DNA from: JAAYCU01 sp964401335 | GTDB taxonomy: Bacteria > Planctomycetota > Phycisphaerae > UBA1845 > PWPN01 | NCBI GenBank assembly: GCA_964401335.1 | Contig: CAYNYK010000015.1 | Span: forward strand, 1-59,006 | Direction: 5' to 3' | DNA: 59,006 nt | In this document: in pieces, positions 42,006 to 50,063 of the stretch | How the letters are laid out: each line of letters begins with the position of its first letter | How positions within the stretch are numbered: position 1 is the stretch's first letter | The notes under the pieces: model-generated | The model's database searches: none | Seen by the model: only the letters and a program-made list of their open reading frames with translations | Told to the model about the DNA's origin: nothing | Made by a program: the position numbers and the translations under genes

Positions 42006-43654
42006 GACAACTGCTCCGCGGCCCAGTCGGCCAGTTTTTCGCGAAATATCTTGGCGTTGTGGCGCACGTCCACCGGAAATGAAGGATGGTACAGGACGGT
42101 CTGGATCGTCCGGGTATGTTCATGAGCCGCGCCCAAGGCCAGCAGTTCATGGGTGAGTTGTTCGAGATTTCGCCGGTCGTCCTCCGGCACAAGCTCAATA
42201 CAGATCACCGGCCGTTGTCGTGGAGCGTCGCCTACGCCGACCAAGGCCGAGCGAAATACCCGTGGATGTTGATTGAAAATAGCCTCGCAGGAGACGGTGA
42301 AGAGGGTGCCTTGTTCGCTTTGCACGCGATGGGCCTTGCGCCCGCAGAACCAGAGGCGACCTTGTTCATCGTGATAGCCGACATCGCCCATGCGGTGCCA
42401 GACATACCGGCCGTCACGGATTTTGGCCAGGGCGGTAGGGCCGGGTTTGGCATAATATTCGCGCGTGACGATGGGGCCTTTGACCACGATCTCGCCGATC
42501 TGCCCCGGCAATAAAACCTTTACTTGCGACCATTCGGCGATGGGCTCGTCGGTCAATTCGATGATTTGTGTTTCGATACCGGGCAACGGTCGGCCGACAC
42601 AGGTGCCTTTGCCGCGCTCGGTCTGGGCTCGTGTTTCGGAAAGAATTTCCCGGCTGCCGATGGAGGCCACGGGCAACGCTTCGGTCGCACCGTAAGGCGT
42701 GAAGATCTCCGCGTCTTCGGGTAATAGGGTGTGCAGGGATTCCAATAGTGATGGCGCGATCGGCGCGCCGCAGGTGATGACCCGTTTGAGGGTGTTCAGC
42801 CGTGCGCCGTGTTCATGTCCAAAGCGGGCGATTCGGTTGAGCAACGCGGGCGAGCCGAACATGTGGGTGCATCCTTGATCGGCGATAGTACGGATGATTT
42901 TTCGCGGATCGACGGCGGCCGGGCGGGTGAAGTCCATTTCCGGTATCACCGCGGTCATTCCCAGAGCGGCGTCGAACAGGGCGAACAACGGAAAGGTGGG
43001 CAGGTCGATTTCCTCGGGACCGTAGCCGTAGCACGACTGAAGATAGCGAACCTGCGCGTCGAAAATGCCGTGTTCGTAGAGGACGCCCTTGGCCGGCCCG
43101 GTGCTGCCGCTGGTGAAGAGGATGGCTGCAGGCTCGTCGGCGCGGGTGGGCGCGGGCGGGGAAACATTCGATGTATCGACAAACATATCCTGTAAACGAA
43201 GACCGCCCCAGAACCATCGCCGTCCGGCGGTTGCCGCAATACGCACGGAACGAAAAGCTCGCCGATAGAGCTTACGGAAAACATGGGCGGCAGGCACGCC
43301 GATGAACGCTTCCACGTTTATGTCCGCAAGGCAGTGGGCCATGTTGCGCGGGCCCATGCCCGGGTCGATCAGGACCAGTACGGCCCCGATTTTCAGTAAC
43401 GCGAAAGTCAGGGCGAAGAAATCAGACCCCGGCCGCACCATCAGCAACGTGCGCATGCCGCGTTTCAAGCCGGCTGCGAGCAACCCCTGGGCGTAACCAT
43501 CGGCTTTGCGTTCCAGCTCACGGAAGGTCAGATGGGCGTAATAGGGATTCCCGGCATGGTCTCTTCCGGCTGTCCAGACGACCGCTTTTTTATCCGGATA
43601 GCGGGCGGCCATCTCGGACAAGGCGGCGGCGATATTGACGGTCGGCGCGCTCAT
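42002..43654 (-). CDS. oleC: OleC-type beta-lactone synthetase (AMP-dependent ligase)
   Basis: 550 residues from the ATG at 43654, which overlaps the oleB stop as ATGA; open frame further upstream lies inside oleB and is rejected. ANL superfamily motifs: 'AILFTSGSTGPAKGVLYEHG' (A3), 'FTPYGATEALPVASIG' (A5), 'GDVGYHDEQGRLWFCGRKAH' (A7-A8). The early part 'YPDKKAVV' to 'LMVRPGSDFFALTFALLKIG' is typical. In the pathway it activates the beta-hydroxy acid and closes it to a cis-beta-lactone. Confidence 0.93.
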   Translation of the reverse strand: MSAPTVNIAAALSEMAARYPDKKAVVWTAGRDHAGNPYYAHLTFRELERKADGYAQGLLAAGLKRGMRTLLMVRPGSDFFALTFALLKIGAVLVLIDPGMGPRNMAHCLADINVEAFIGVPAAHVFRKLYRRAFRSVRIAATAGRRWFWGGLRLQDMFVDTSNVSPPAPTRADEPAAILFTSGSTGPAKGVLYEHGIFDAQVRYLQSCYGYGPEEIDLPTFPLFALFDAALGMTAVIPEMDFTRPAAVDPRKIIRTIADQGCTHMFGSPALLNRIARFGHEHGARLNTLKRVITCGAPIAPSLLESLHTLLPEDAEIFTPYGATEALPVASIGSREILSETRAQTERGKGTCVGRPLPGIETQIIELTDEPIAEWSQVKVLLPGQIGEIVVKGPIVTREYYAKPGPTALAKIRDGRYVWHRMGDVGYHDEQGRLWFCGRKAHRVQSEQGTLFTVSCEAIFNQHPRVFRSALVGVGDAPRQRPVICIELVPEDDRRNLEQLTHELLALGAAHEHTRTIQTVLYHPSFPVDVRHNAKIFREKLADWAAEQLS

Positions 43655-44565
43655 GATCGAACCTCGTCGAGCGGATGGTTCCGCAAAAATTCGCGAACGA
43701 GGGGGATGATCCGATCGCCCGCATCTTCGAGCACGTAATGGCCGGCGTCGGAGAAGGTATGCACCTCCGCCCGCGGGAAACGCCGTCGCCACTCGGTGAG
43801 AAAATGGTGATCGAAAACGAAATCGTGTTCGCCCCAGCAGATAAGCATAGGTGTGTCGCCTATATCGGTTACATGCTCGTCGATCCAGCGGGCGGTGGCG
43901 TAACTGCGATCGGAAGGTTTGAGCGGTATGTCCTGCACGAAGCGCAGCGTCGCGATACGATTTTGCCAGGAATCGTAAGGCCCGCGATAGGCCGCGCGGA
44001 GTTCCGGAAGCATCGGCTTTCGGCAGGCCATGAAGGTCGCCGGCCAGGCAAAGCCGTTGAACCCACGGACGGCCAGAGCGGCGAGCCCGCGACAGTTACG
44101 CACGAACCACAGGCTGAACGGCAGCCTCTTACTCGCCGGCATCAGAAAGGCGGCGGTGTTCAGCAACACCAAGCGAGCCAGTCGGCCCGGCCGGCGCAGG
44201 GCCCAGCCCATGCCGATCGCTCCGCCCCAGTCGTGCAGAACCAAGGTCGCCTTTTCACGCACGCCGAGGTGATCGAGCAGTTTTTCCAGATCGTCGATGC
44301 GCCGCTGAAGCACGTATTCGTAGCGGTCGTCGCCGGGCTTGTCGGAGAGGCCGCAACCGATATGGTCAGGTACGATGCAGCGATAGTCATTGCGTAGGTC
44401 TTTGACCAACTCGCGAAAATAGAACGACCAGGTCGGGTTGCCATGCACGAAGACGATGGGGTGGCCTTGCCCTTCATCAAGGTAGTGATAGCGCAGACCG
44501 TCGAGGTCAAGCCAGTGGCTTCTGAAGGGATACAAACGCCGGTATGGTTCGATATCGAAGGCCAT
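43651..44565 (-). CDS. oleB: OleB-type beta-lactone decarboxylase (alpha/beta hydrolase)
   Basis: 304 residues, haloalkane-dehalogenase-like. 'IVFVHGNPTWSFYFRELVKD' gives the oxyanion loop with HGNPTW, and the nucleophile D112 is in 'LVLHDWGGAIGMGWAL'. The acid is likely in 'LICWGEHDFVFD', and the His in 'SDAGHYVLEDA'. OleB removes CO2 from the beta-lactone to leave a cis-olefin. It starts nine bases after the oleA stop and overlaps oleC. Without context it would be called a haloalkane dehalogenase. Confidence 0.92.
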   Translation of the reverse strand: MAFDIEPYRRLYPFRSHWLDLDGLRYHYLDEGQGHPIVFVHGNPTWSFYFRELVKDLRNDYRCIVPDHIGCGLSDKPGDDRYEYVLQRRIDDLEKLLDHLGVREKATLVLHDWGGAIGMGWALRRPGRLARLVLLNTAAFLMPASKRLPFSLWFVRNCRGLAALAVRGFNGFAWPATFMACRKPMLPELRAAYRGPYDSWQNRIATLRFVQDIPLKPSDRSYATARWIDEHVTDIGDTPMLICWGEHDFVFDHHFLTEWRRRFPRAEVHTFSDAGHYVLEDAGDRIIPLVREFLRNHPLDEVRS

Positions 44566-44574
44566 GCTTGCCGG

Positions 44575-45615
44575 TTACCATTCAAAACCCAACATGAGAC
44601 AGTTTAATCCGCTGCCGATGCCCAGGAAGGCGACGCGCTGGCCGCTCTGGAGGAAGCCGCGCTGCTCGGCGATGGCCGCCGTAATGGGCAAGGACACGGT
44701 GCCGATGTTGCCGAGGAACTCGACGGTCGAGAAATCGCGGTCCGGCGGCAGGCCGATGGCGTTCAGGATGGCCAGGCGATGGCCCGTACCGACCTGATGG
44801 CAGATGACCCGATCGACGTGGTCGTTGGTCCAGCCGAGTTCGGCCAGAAAGTCGCGCCAGGTCTCGCGGCCGAGCGTGACGCCGTTTTCGAGGACGGCCG
44901 GCGCGTCGGTGTCCATGACCATCGGCGCGGTGGCCGGGATGCCGGTGTCGGGCCCCCAGCGGCAGAGCGAGTGAAAGCGGGCGGCGCTGCGGACCATGCC
45001 GCCGAGCAGGCGATGCCCGCCGCGGCTGATGGATTCGTTGGTGAGCACGGCCGCCACCGCGCCCGACCCGCCGGTCATGGTGGCCAGGCAATGTCGAAAG
45101 GTGTTCATGTCGCCGCGGCTTAACATGCGTTCGATGGTCAGGTCCACGATCTGCCGGGCCGATTCGCAGGAAACGACCATGCCCGCGCGGATACGGCCGA
45201 GTTCGATCGCGTCGGCGATCTGGATCATGCCGTTGATGACGCCGAGGCAGGCGTTGGAGATATCGTAGATTTCCGTCTGGCCGCTCAGACGCAGGCCGTC
45301 GGCCACGGCGCAGGCGGTGGCCGGCTCGAGCTGGTCGCGGCAGACGCCGGCGTAGATGAGCATGCCGATCTCGTCGCCGGGCAGGCCGGCAGCGTCGAGG
45401 GCCTTGCGCCCGGCCTTGATCGCTCCGTCGCACATGCTCTGCCGGGCGTCCCACCATCGCCGCTCGCGCACGCCGGTCAGGGCCTCGATCTGGCCGGGCG
45501 GGATCTTCAACTGCTGATAGAGCGGGGCCAGGCGCTGCTCCAGGTCGGCCGAGCTGACCACGTTGGGGGCCAGTTCGTAACCGAGGGATTCGAGATAAAC
45601 GTGGCTGTATAGCAT
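44575..45615 (-). CDS. oleA: OleA-type thiolase, head-to-head acyl-CoA condensation
   Basis: 346 residues, KAS III fold. OleA catalytic residues are visible: C123 in 'SNACLGVINGM', H273 in 'ICHQVGTGHR', N303 in 'FLGNIGTVS', and E97 in 'GVCRDQLEPATACA', the glutamate that marks OleA against FabH. It joins two fatty acyl chains in a non-decarboxylative Claisen condensation to a 2-alkyl-3-ketoacid. It is the first gene of the operon oleA-oleB-oleC-oleD-yceH, which runs leftwards without gaps over 16 bases. Confidence 0.94.
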   Translation of the reverse strand: MLYSHVYLESLGYELAPNVVSSADLEQRLAPLYQQLKIPPGQIEALTGVRERRWWDARQSMCDGAIKAGRKALDAAGLPGDEIGMLIYAGVCRDQLEPATACAVADGLRLSGQTEIYDISNACLGVINGMIQIADAIELGRIRAGMVVSCESARQIVDLTIERMLSRGDMNTFRHCLATMTGGSGAVAAVLTNESISRGGHRLLGGMVRSAARFHSLCRWGPDTGIPATAPMVMDTDAPAVLENGVTLGRETWRDFLAELGWTNDHVDRVICHQVGTGHRLAILNAIGLPPDRDFSTVEFLGNIGTVSLPITAAIAEQRGFLQSGQRVAFLGIGSGLNCLMLGFEW

Positions 45616-46303
45616 CGAAAGGATTTACCCCAAAGGACTTATCGATCGGCCGCTCGGCCGGTTTAACCCGGCGTTTTGAGACGGCTTCTCCGTAAACTGA
45701 ATATCCACAAATACCATTATCATTTCACGCCGCGTCAAAGGCTTATTTCTACTGTTTCTCGATGGATTTGTCCAATCAGAGGCCCGGCAGTGTGGCCCTC
45801 GTTGGCCATGGACTGCGGCGGCCAGGATGCCGCTTTGGCTTTGAAGCTCGGTTGGCTTTGGGAGAGGGGGCGAGGGGGAGATGGTGAGACTGAGGGACGG
45901 AGACGGGGCGAGGATGAAGAACAAACGCGCCAACCGGGGACCGCTGAACACTTGCCGCGTCGCAGCCTTTGGCGCAGACGGGCGGATCGCTGGCTGCGTC
46001 TTAGCCTTTGGCGAAGACGGGCCGACCGCTTAATCCCTTTTCAATTACATGAATAATTTATCTATCTGGACGATATTTTTCTTGCATATTCGCCGCGATC
46101 GGGATACGCTTCTCTCTTGTGGGCGAAATAGGGGTGACATCAAATAACCGGTGGGCGCCGGAAACACGTCAGTGGTCGAGTCGACAAGGAATTGTTTCTT
46201 CTACTGTGTCCGGTGGCTTATGATGCGAGGGAAACACGTGGAAGGGCGGATAATGGGCGATGGCATTCATATCCGGGAAGGCCGCGAAAGAAGGCCTACA
46301 AGG
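45616..46303. other. Repeat-bearing region without a clear gene upstream of oleA
   Basis: About 690 bases. Near 45850-45920 is a purine-rich stretch (GAGGGGGCGAGGGGGAGAT, then GACTGAGGGACGGAGACGGG) whose complement recurs near 46945-47000. The tandem repeat at 45958-46030 follows. From about 46030 the sequence turns AT-richer. An 81-codon plus-strand frame at 46151-46396 (MGAGNTSVVESTRNCFFYCV onward) has no family I recognise and is probably chance. The oleA promoter must lie here, but no boxes stand out. Confidence 0.5.
45958..46030. repeat. Two-copy 39-bp tandem repeat
   Basis: The unit CGTCGCAGCCTTTGGCGCAG and onward at 45958 recurs at 45997 as CGTCTTAGCCTTTGGCGAAG, period 39, with a few substitutions; the second unit is cut short. 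Both units contain CTTTGGCG.AGACGGGC.GA.CGCT. Confidence 0.8.
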
Positions 46304-46495
46304 TTAATACCAGTGGTGATCGCCGACATGAGGGCAAGAAATGAGCATGGTGTTCCCCGAATTACAAGTGTAAATGATTATGAAATTTATAGATAATGAG
46401 TTATGAGGTTTCGACATATTATCTTTTTGATTATCACAGGATGCATTGGCGAGGAAATGCTGAATCCACACGGACGTATCCACGAGTACCATCAT
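46304..46495 (-). pseudogene. Truncated VapC-type PIN toxin gene
   Basis: The first 18 or so residues, 'MMVLVDTSVWIQHFLANAS', are the exact start of a PIN-domain toxin with the first catalytic Asp in 'VDTS'. After that the frame turns to unrelated sequence ('CDNQKDNMSKPHNS') and stops at 63 residues, far short of about 130. No remainder of the PIN domain is seen downstream, so a deletion or insertion removed it. The ATG overlaps the vapB stop as ATGA, the usual vapBC layout. Confidence 0.75.
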
Positions 46496-46689
46496 GAGCG
46501 GCGGGCCCGTCGACGGTGAACAGGGGATAAGGACTTTTCCGTTCCGCCCAAGTCGGCCAACCGCCGGGCGCTTTCCCGAGCGATCAGGGCCTCCAGTCCG
46601 GCCCGAACCAGCGAAGTCTTCCGGCTGATCCCCGTGAGGGCCGCGGCCTTGCGGACCATTTTGTCGTCATTGTTCAATGTTGTTCTCAT
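46492..46689 (-). CDS. VapB-type antitoxin
   Basis: 65 residues from the internal ATG at 46689: 'MRTTLNNDDKMVRKAAALTG' and 'SLVRAGLEALIARESARRLA', then 'LGGTEKSLSPVHRRRARRS', the standard short ribbon-helix-helix antitoxin of VapBC pairs (DUF2191 type). The first residues form the DNA-binding strand. A longer frame to 46731 adds an unlikely leader. It now has no intact toxin. Confidence 0.85.
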   Translation of the reverse strand: MRTTLNNDDKMVRKAAALTGISRKTSLVRAGLEALIARESARRLADLGGTEKSLSPVHRRRARRS

Positions 46690-47164
46690 ATGCATGTAAG
46701 TATGCATGAAAAATACATACCAGTCAAGCACGTGTATCGATTCTTCCCGGGTGTACCGGAGAAGTGGTCACCGATTTCGCCCTGGCGAGCAAGGCGAGTG
46801 AGGTAAACTGTGTCGGGCTGGTGGAGATAAACCCTCGCTCGCGCTTCGGGCTGGCCAAGATGATCCCTCGCTCGCGCTTCGGGCTGGTGTCCCTTGCTCG
46901 CCCGCCAAGGCGAGGTAAACTGCGTCGGGCTGGCGGGGGTTCCTTGCCCGATCTCTCCGTCGCGCTGTCCCTCCGTCTCGCCGTCCCTCAGTCTGACCCT
47001 CTTACCCGCCGTTTCTGTCACGGACCCAAACGCGGTTCTGGATTGAGTTTGGCCTTGACAAGGCCGCGCTTTGTCTTCATTGTTGCTTCGTTCGGATTAT
47101 GGACGGGGCGACGGCCACGGCGGGGTCTACGGGAATCGCATCCTGCAATTTAGAAGGAGCAGTC
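46690..47164. other. Intergenic region with planctomycete-type repeats
   Basis: 475 bases. It holds the repeats at 46800-46933 and a pyrimidine-rich stretch (CTCTCCGTCGCGCTGTCCCT, then CGTCTCGCCGTCCCTCAGTC) at about 46945-47000, related to sequences near 21.6 kb and, inverted, 45.9 kb. The ROK gene start with its AGGAG lies at the end. No gene is seen. Confidence 0.6.
46800..46933. repeat. Nested direct repeats (CCCTCGCTCGCGCTTCGGGC family)
   Basis: CCCTCGCTCGCGCTTCGGGC plus TGG occurs at 46832-46854 and 46865-46887, period 33. They are framed by GAGGTAAACTGTGTCGGGCT at 46800 and GAGGTAAACTGCGTCGGGCT at 46912, each followed by GG. The reverse complement, AGCCCGAAGCGCGAGCGAGG, is a sequence I recall as common between genes of planctomycetes. 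Confidence 0.85.
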
Positions 47165-48076
47165 TTGGACGTTCGTGAACCATTTGTCGGAGTGGATCTG
47201 GGCGGTACCACGATGGCCGCCGGCGTGGTAGAGGGAACCCGGGTGCTCGCTTATCAAACCGCGAGTACCCAAAATCAACGATCGCCCGACCAGATCATGC
47301 ACACCCTGGCGCAATTGATTGAAAAGGTTTCCGGCGGACATCGGATCGCCGGTATCGGCATAGGTGTTCCGGTACCTGCCGGCCCGGAAACCGACCGGCT
47401 GGACCTTAACCTGGCCGAAAACCTCCCGACTATGCAAGACTTCCCACTTCGCTCACGACTGGAAGAGCATTTCAAGTTGCCGGTGGTTCTGGAAAACGAT
47501 GCTCGTTGCATGGCCTACGGCGAATATCTGGCCGGCGCGTTGCGGGAGTGTTCTCCCGCCGTTTGCCTGACTCTGGGAACGGGGCTGGGGTGTGGAATCA
47601 TCATTGACGGCCGGGTGTATCGCGGATCGCGTTCTTTTGCCGGAGAGATATGGAACATTCCCCTGGCCGACAATCAAATTCTCGAGCAGGCCGTCTCGAT
47701 CAAGGCCCTTCAAGAAGACTATGGACAATGCACGGGGCATTCGGTGCCGCCGCAGGAGATTTTCGAGCGTTTTCGCGCGGGTGAGGAGGCGGCCAAGGCG
47801 GTCTTCGAACGTTTCGGAGCGGCCGTCGGCCGCGTGGCGGTTATGGTTCTTTCCTTTCTGGATCCCAAGCGGATTGCCTTGGGCGGCGGGCTTGCCGGGG
47901 CCTTCGAGGCTTTCGAGCCGAGTATGTCGGCCGTGGTGCAAGCCACCTGGGGCAAGACGGCCGGGGAAAAAATTGTTCGTGCTCAATTGTCCGATCGAGC
48001 CGCCGTCATTGGGGCGGCCGCCATGATCCGCGATCATTTCGCCAGTCAGAGCGACGGTACGAACATGAAGATATGA
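47165..48076 (+). CDS. ROK family sugar kinase (zinc motif absent)
   Basis: 303 residues from TTG 47165, chosen because AGGAG lies 6-7 bases upstream; the frame is open to 47099. 'FVGVDLGGTTMAAGVV' is the phosphate-1 loop, 'VVLENDARCMAYGEYLAGAL' and 'LTLGTGLGCGIIIDGRVYRG' are the ROK signature. The Cys-rich zinc site that normally follows 'GEI' (GHxxxxxxxxxCxCGxxGC) is missing: the sequence reads 'AGEIWNIPLADNQILEQAVS'. It is therefore an atypical glucokinase-like kinase. The stop overlaps a possible start of the next gene. The run of genes suggests a sugar salvage function. Confidence 0.87.
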   Translation: MDVREPFVGVDLGGTTMAAGVVEGTRVLAYQTASTQNQRSPDQIMHTLAQLIEKVSGGHRIAGIGIGVPVPAGPETDRLDLNLAENLPTMQDFPLRSRLEEHFKLPVVLENDARCMAYGEYLAGALRECSPAVCLTLGTGLGCGIIIDGRVYRGSRSFAGEIWNIPLADNQILEQAVSIKALQEDYGQCTGHSVPPQEIFERFRAGEEAAKAVFERFGAAVGRVAVMVLSFLDPKRIALGGGLAGAFEAFEPSMSAVVQATWGKTAGEKIVRAQLSDRAAVIGAAAMIRDHFASQSDGTNMKI

Positions 48077-48141
48077 ATAGAATCGCTGAAAGTCGCCATT
48101 ATCTTTACATCGCGACCATTTCTGTTTTCGGGAGAAATATC

Positions 48142-50004
48142 ATGAGATCATATACACGACTTTCATTATGCGTGTTTGTCTTCGCGGTCGGAATGGTTCC
48201 CACCGTCTGGGGCCAGGCCCGCTCGACCAGCGAACCGGCGGTTGCGATGGTGGCGGTCTTCGCCATTACGGGGCCGATCATCGAAAGGCCGGTCGATGAT
48301 ACGTTGAATTTTGGTGCATCGCGACCGATTGCGTTGGTGGATCTGGTCACGCGCATGAACAAGGCCGCCGCCGATCCGGCAGTCAAGGCCGTCGTGCTGA
48401 CCTTTGACCGGGTGATGTTTCATCTTCAACTGGCCCAGGTCGAGGAACTGCGCCAGGCCATCGCCCGCATCCGGGCCGGCGGCAAGGAGGTATTTGTCCA
48501 CGCCGACGCGCTGGCGACGGATACCTACGCGCTATTCTGCGGGGCTTCGCGTTTGAGCATGCCGCCAACGGGTACGATTTTATTGGGTGGATTGCATCTG
48601 GAAAGCCCCTATATCCGGGGGCTGTTGGACAAGATCGCGGTCGTACCCGATTTCATGACTTGTGGTGAATACAAGTCGGCGGCCGAAATCTTCATGCGTA
48701 CCGGTCCCAGCCCACAGGCCGAGGAGATGACTAACTGGATCCTCGATAGTCAGTATGCAACCCTTGTGGAGATGATTGCCGAGGGGCGGAGTGTCTCCGC
48801 CGAGCAGGTCCGCGCGTGGATCGACGGCATGTGGTATCACGCCGATCAGGCCCGCGCAGTCGGCTTGATCGACGTGGTGGAGAACATGCAGGACATGATG
48901 GCCGAACTGAACAGACGATTCGGAGAGCAAATCCAGTGGGAGAAAAATTATGGCGTACCGAAAAAACCGGAAATCGATTTTTCCAGTCCTCTGGCGATTT
49001 TCGATCTCTTACGCAACCTGATGGCAACCAAGAAAAAGCCATCGGGTGATTCAGTGGCGGTCGTGTATGTCAACGGGCCGATTCTCGTCGGCAGTGAATC
49101 CTCCAGCCCGTTCGGGTCACGGATTCCCCAGGCTTGGAGCACCACCATCCGCAGGGCCCTCGACGAAGCGGCCGCGGATGAAACCATTAAAGCGGTGGTG
49201 TTGCGAGTTGATTCGGGCGGTGGATCGGTGACGGCCAGCGAGATTATTCTTGATGCCACCAAGCGGGTATTGGCCAAGAAACCGCTGGTCGTTTCTTTCG
49301 GGCACAAGGCTGGCAGCGGGGGGTATTATGTGGCCTGCGGCGGCGGAGAGATTTTCGCCGACCGAAGCACGATTACCGGATCCATCGGCGTGGTCGTCGG
49401 CAAACTGGCCACCACGGACATGTGGGGCAAGTTGGGCGTGCATTGGCACGAATATCAGCGGGGCGCTCATGCGGCCTTATGGAGTTCCGCCCGCGTTTTC
49501 GACGATGCGGAACGGCAGATGGTCAGGAAACAGATGGATGATATGTATGATCTTTTTAAGAAGCATGTGCAAACCGCCCGGGGCGACCGGTTGAGCCAGG
49601 ATATCGAGACCATCGCTGGGGGCAGGGTTTACACCGGCCGGCAAGCCCTCAAGCTCGGTTTGATCGACCGGATCGGCACGCTGAAGGACGCCATTGAATA
49701 TGCAGCAATAAAGTCGAATATAAAGCAGTACGATGTTCGTATTTTACCGGAACCGGTTTCATTTTTTGAAATTATAGGCCAACAATTTGCCGGCAAAAGA
49801 ACGGAACCCCCTTATCTTGAGATGAAAAGCGGCTTGGGGAGCATCGAAAATCAAGATAAATCGCTTTTGGAAAAGGTTCTACCAATGCTGCAAAGCCTTG
49901 ATCCTCGACGTTCGGAAGCTATCTTAACCACATTTTTACAACTGGATCTGTTGCATCGTGAAGGCATTTCCATGATAATGGTTGATATGCTCATGCTATT
50001 TTGA
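48142..50004 (+). CDS. sppA: Signal peptide peptidase SppA, long (67K) type
   Basis: 620 residues from ATG 48142 with GGGAGA six bases upstream and a normal signal sequence to 'TVWGQA'; the frame is open to an ATG at 48073 that overlaps the ROK stop. Two SppA halves are present: K178 in 'GEYKSAAEIFMR' and S362 in 'DSGGGSVTASEII' fill the Lys/Ser dyad positions across the two halves. The usual 'SPGGS' reads SGGGS here. 'DRSTITGSIGVVVGKL' and 'GGRVYTGRQALKLGLIDRIG' follow the family. A membrane-associated peptidase for cleaved signal peptides. Confidence 0.93.
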   Translation: MRSYTRLSLCVFVFAVGMVPTVWGQARSTSEPAVAMVAVFAITGPIIERPVDDTLNFGASRPIALVDLVTRMNKAAADPAVKAVVLTFDRVMFHLQLAQVEELRQAIARIRAGGKEVFVHADALATDTYALFCGASRLSMPPTGTILLGGLHLESPYIRGLLDKIAVVPDFMTCGEYKSAAEIFMRTGPSPQAEEMTNWILDSQYATLVEMIAEGRSVSAEQVRAWIDGMWYHADQARAVGLIDVVENMQDMMAELNRRFGEQIQWEKNYGVPKKPEIDFSSPLAIFDLLRNLMATKKKPSGDSVAVVYVNGPILVGSESSSPFGSRIPQAWSTTIRRALDEAAADETIKAVVLRVDSGGGSVTASEIILDATKRVLAKKPLVVSFGHKAGSGGYYVACGGGEIFADRSTITGSIGVVVGKLATTDMWGKLGVHWHEYQRGAHAALWSSARVFDDAERQMVRKQMDDMYDLFKKHVQTARGDRLSQDIETIAGGRVYTGRQALKLGLIDRIGTLKDAIEYAAIKSNIKQYDVRILPEPVSFFEIIGQQFAGKRTEPPYLEMKSGLGSIENQDKSLLEKVLPMLQSLDPRRSEAILTTFLQLDLLHREGISMIMVDMLMLF

Positions 50005-50063
50005 CCGTAAGAACAGATGAAGTAATGGAAAGGCACATTTAATTGGGTTGTCGGAGCACTCGA

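Noticed and set aside
43655..43792. Upstream extension of oleC
   Set aside because: It lies inside oleB and the ATGA overlap gives a better start at 43654.
46151..46396. 81-codon plus-strand frame beside the broken vapC
   Set aside because: No recognisable family and poor ribosome site; probably chance in AT-richer DNA.
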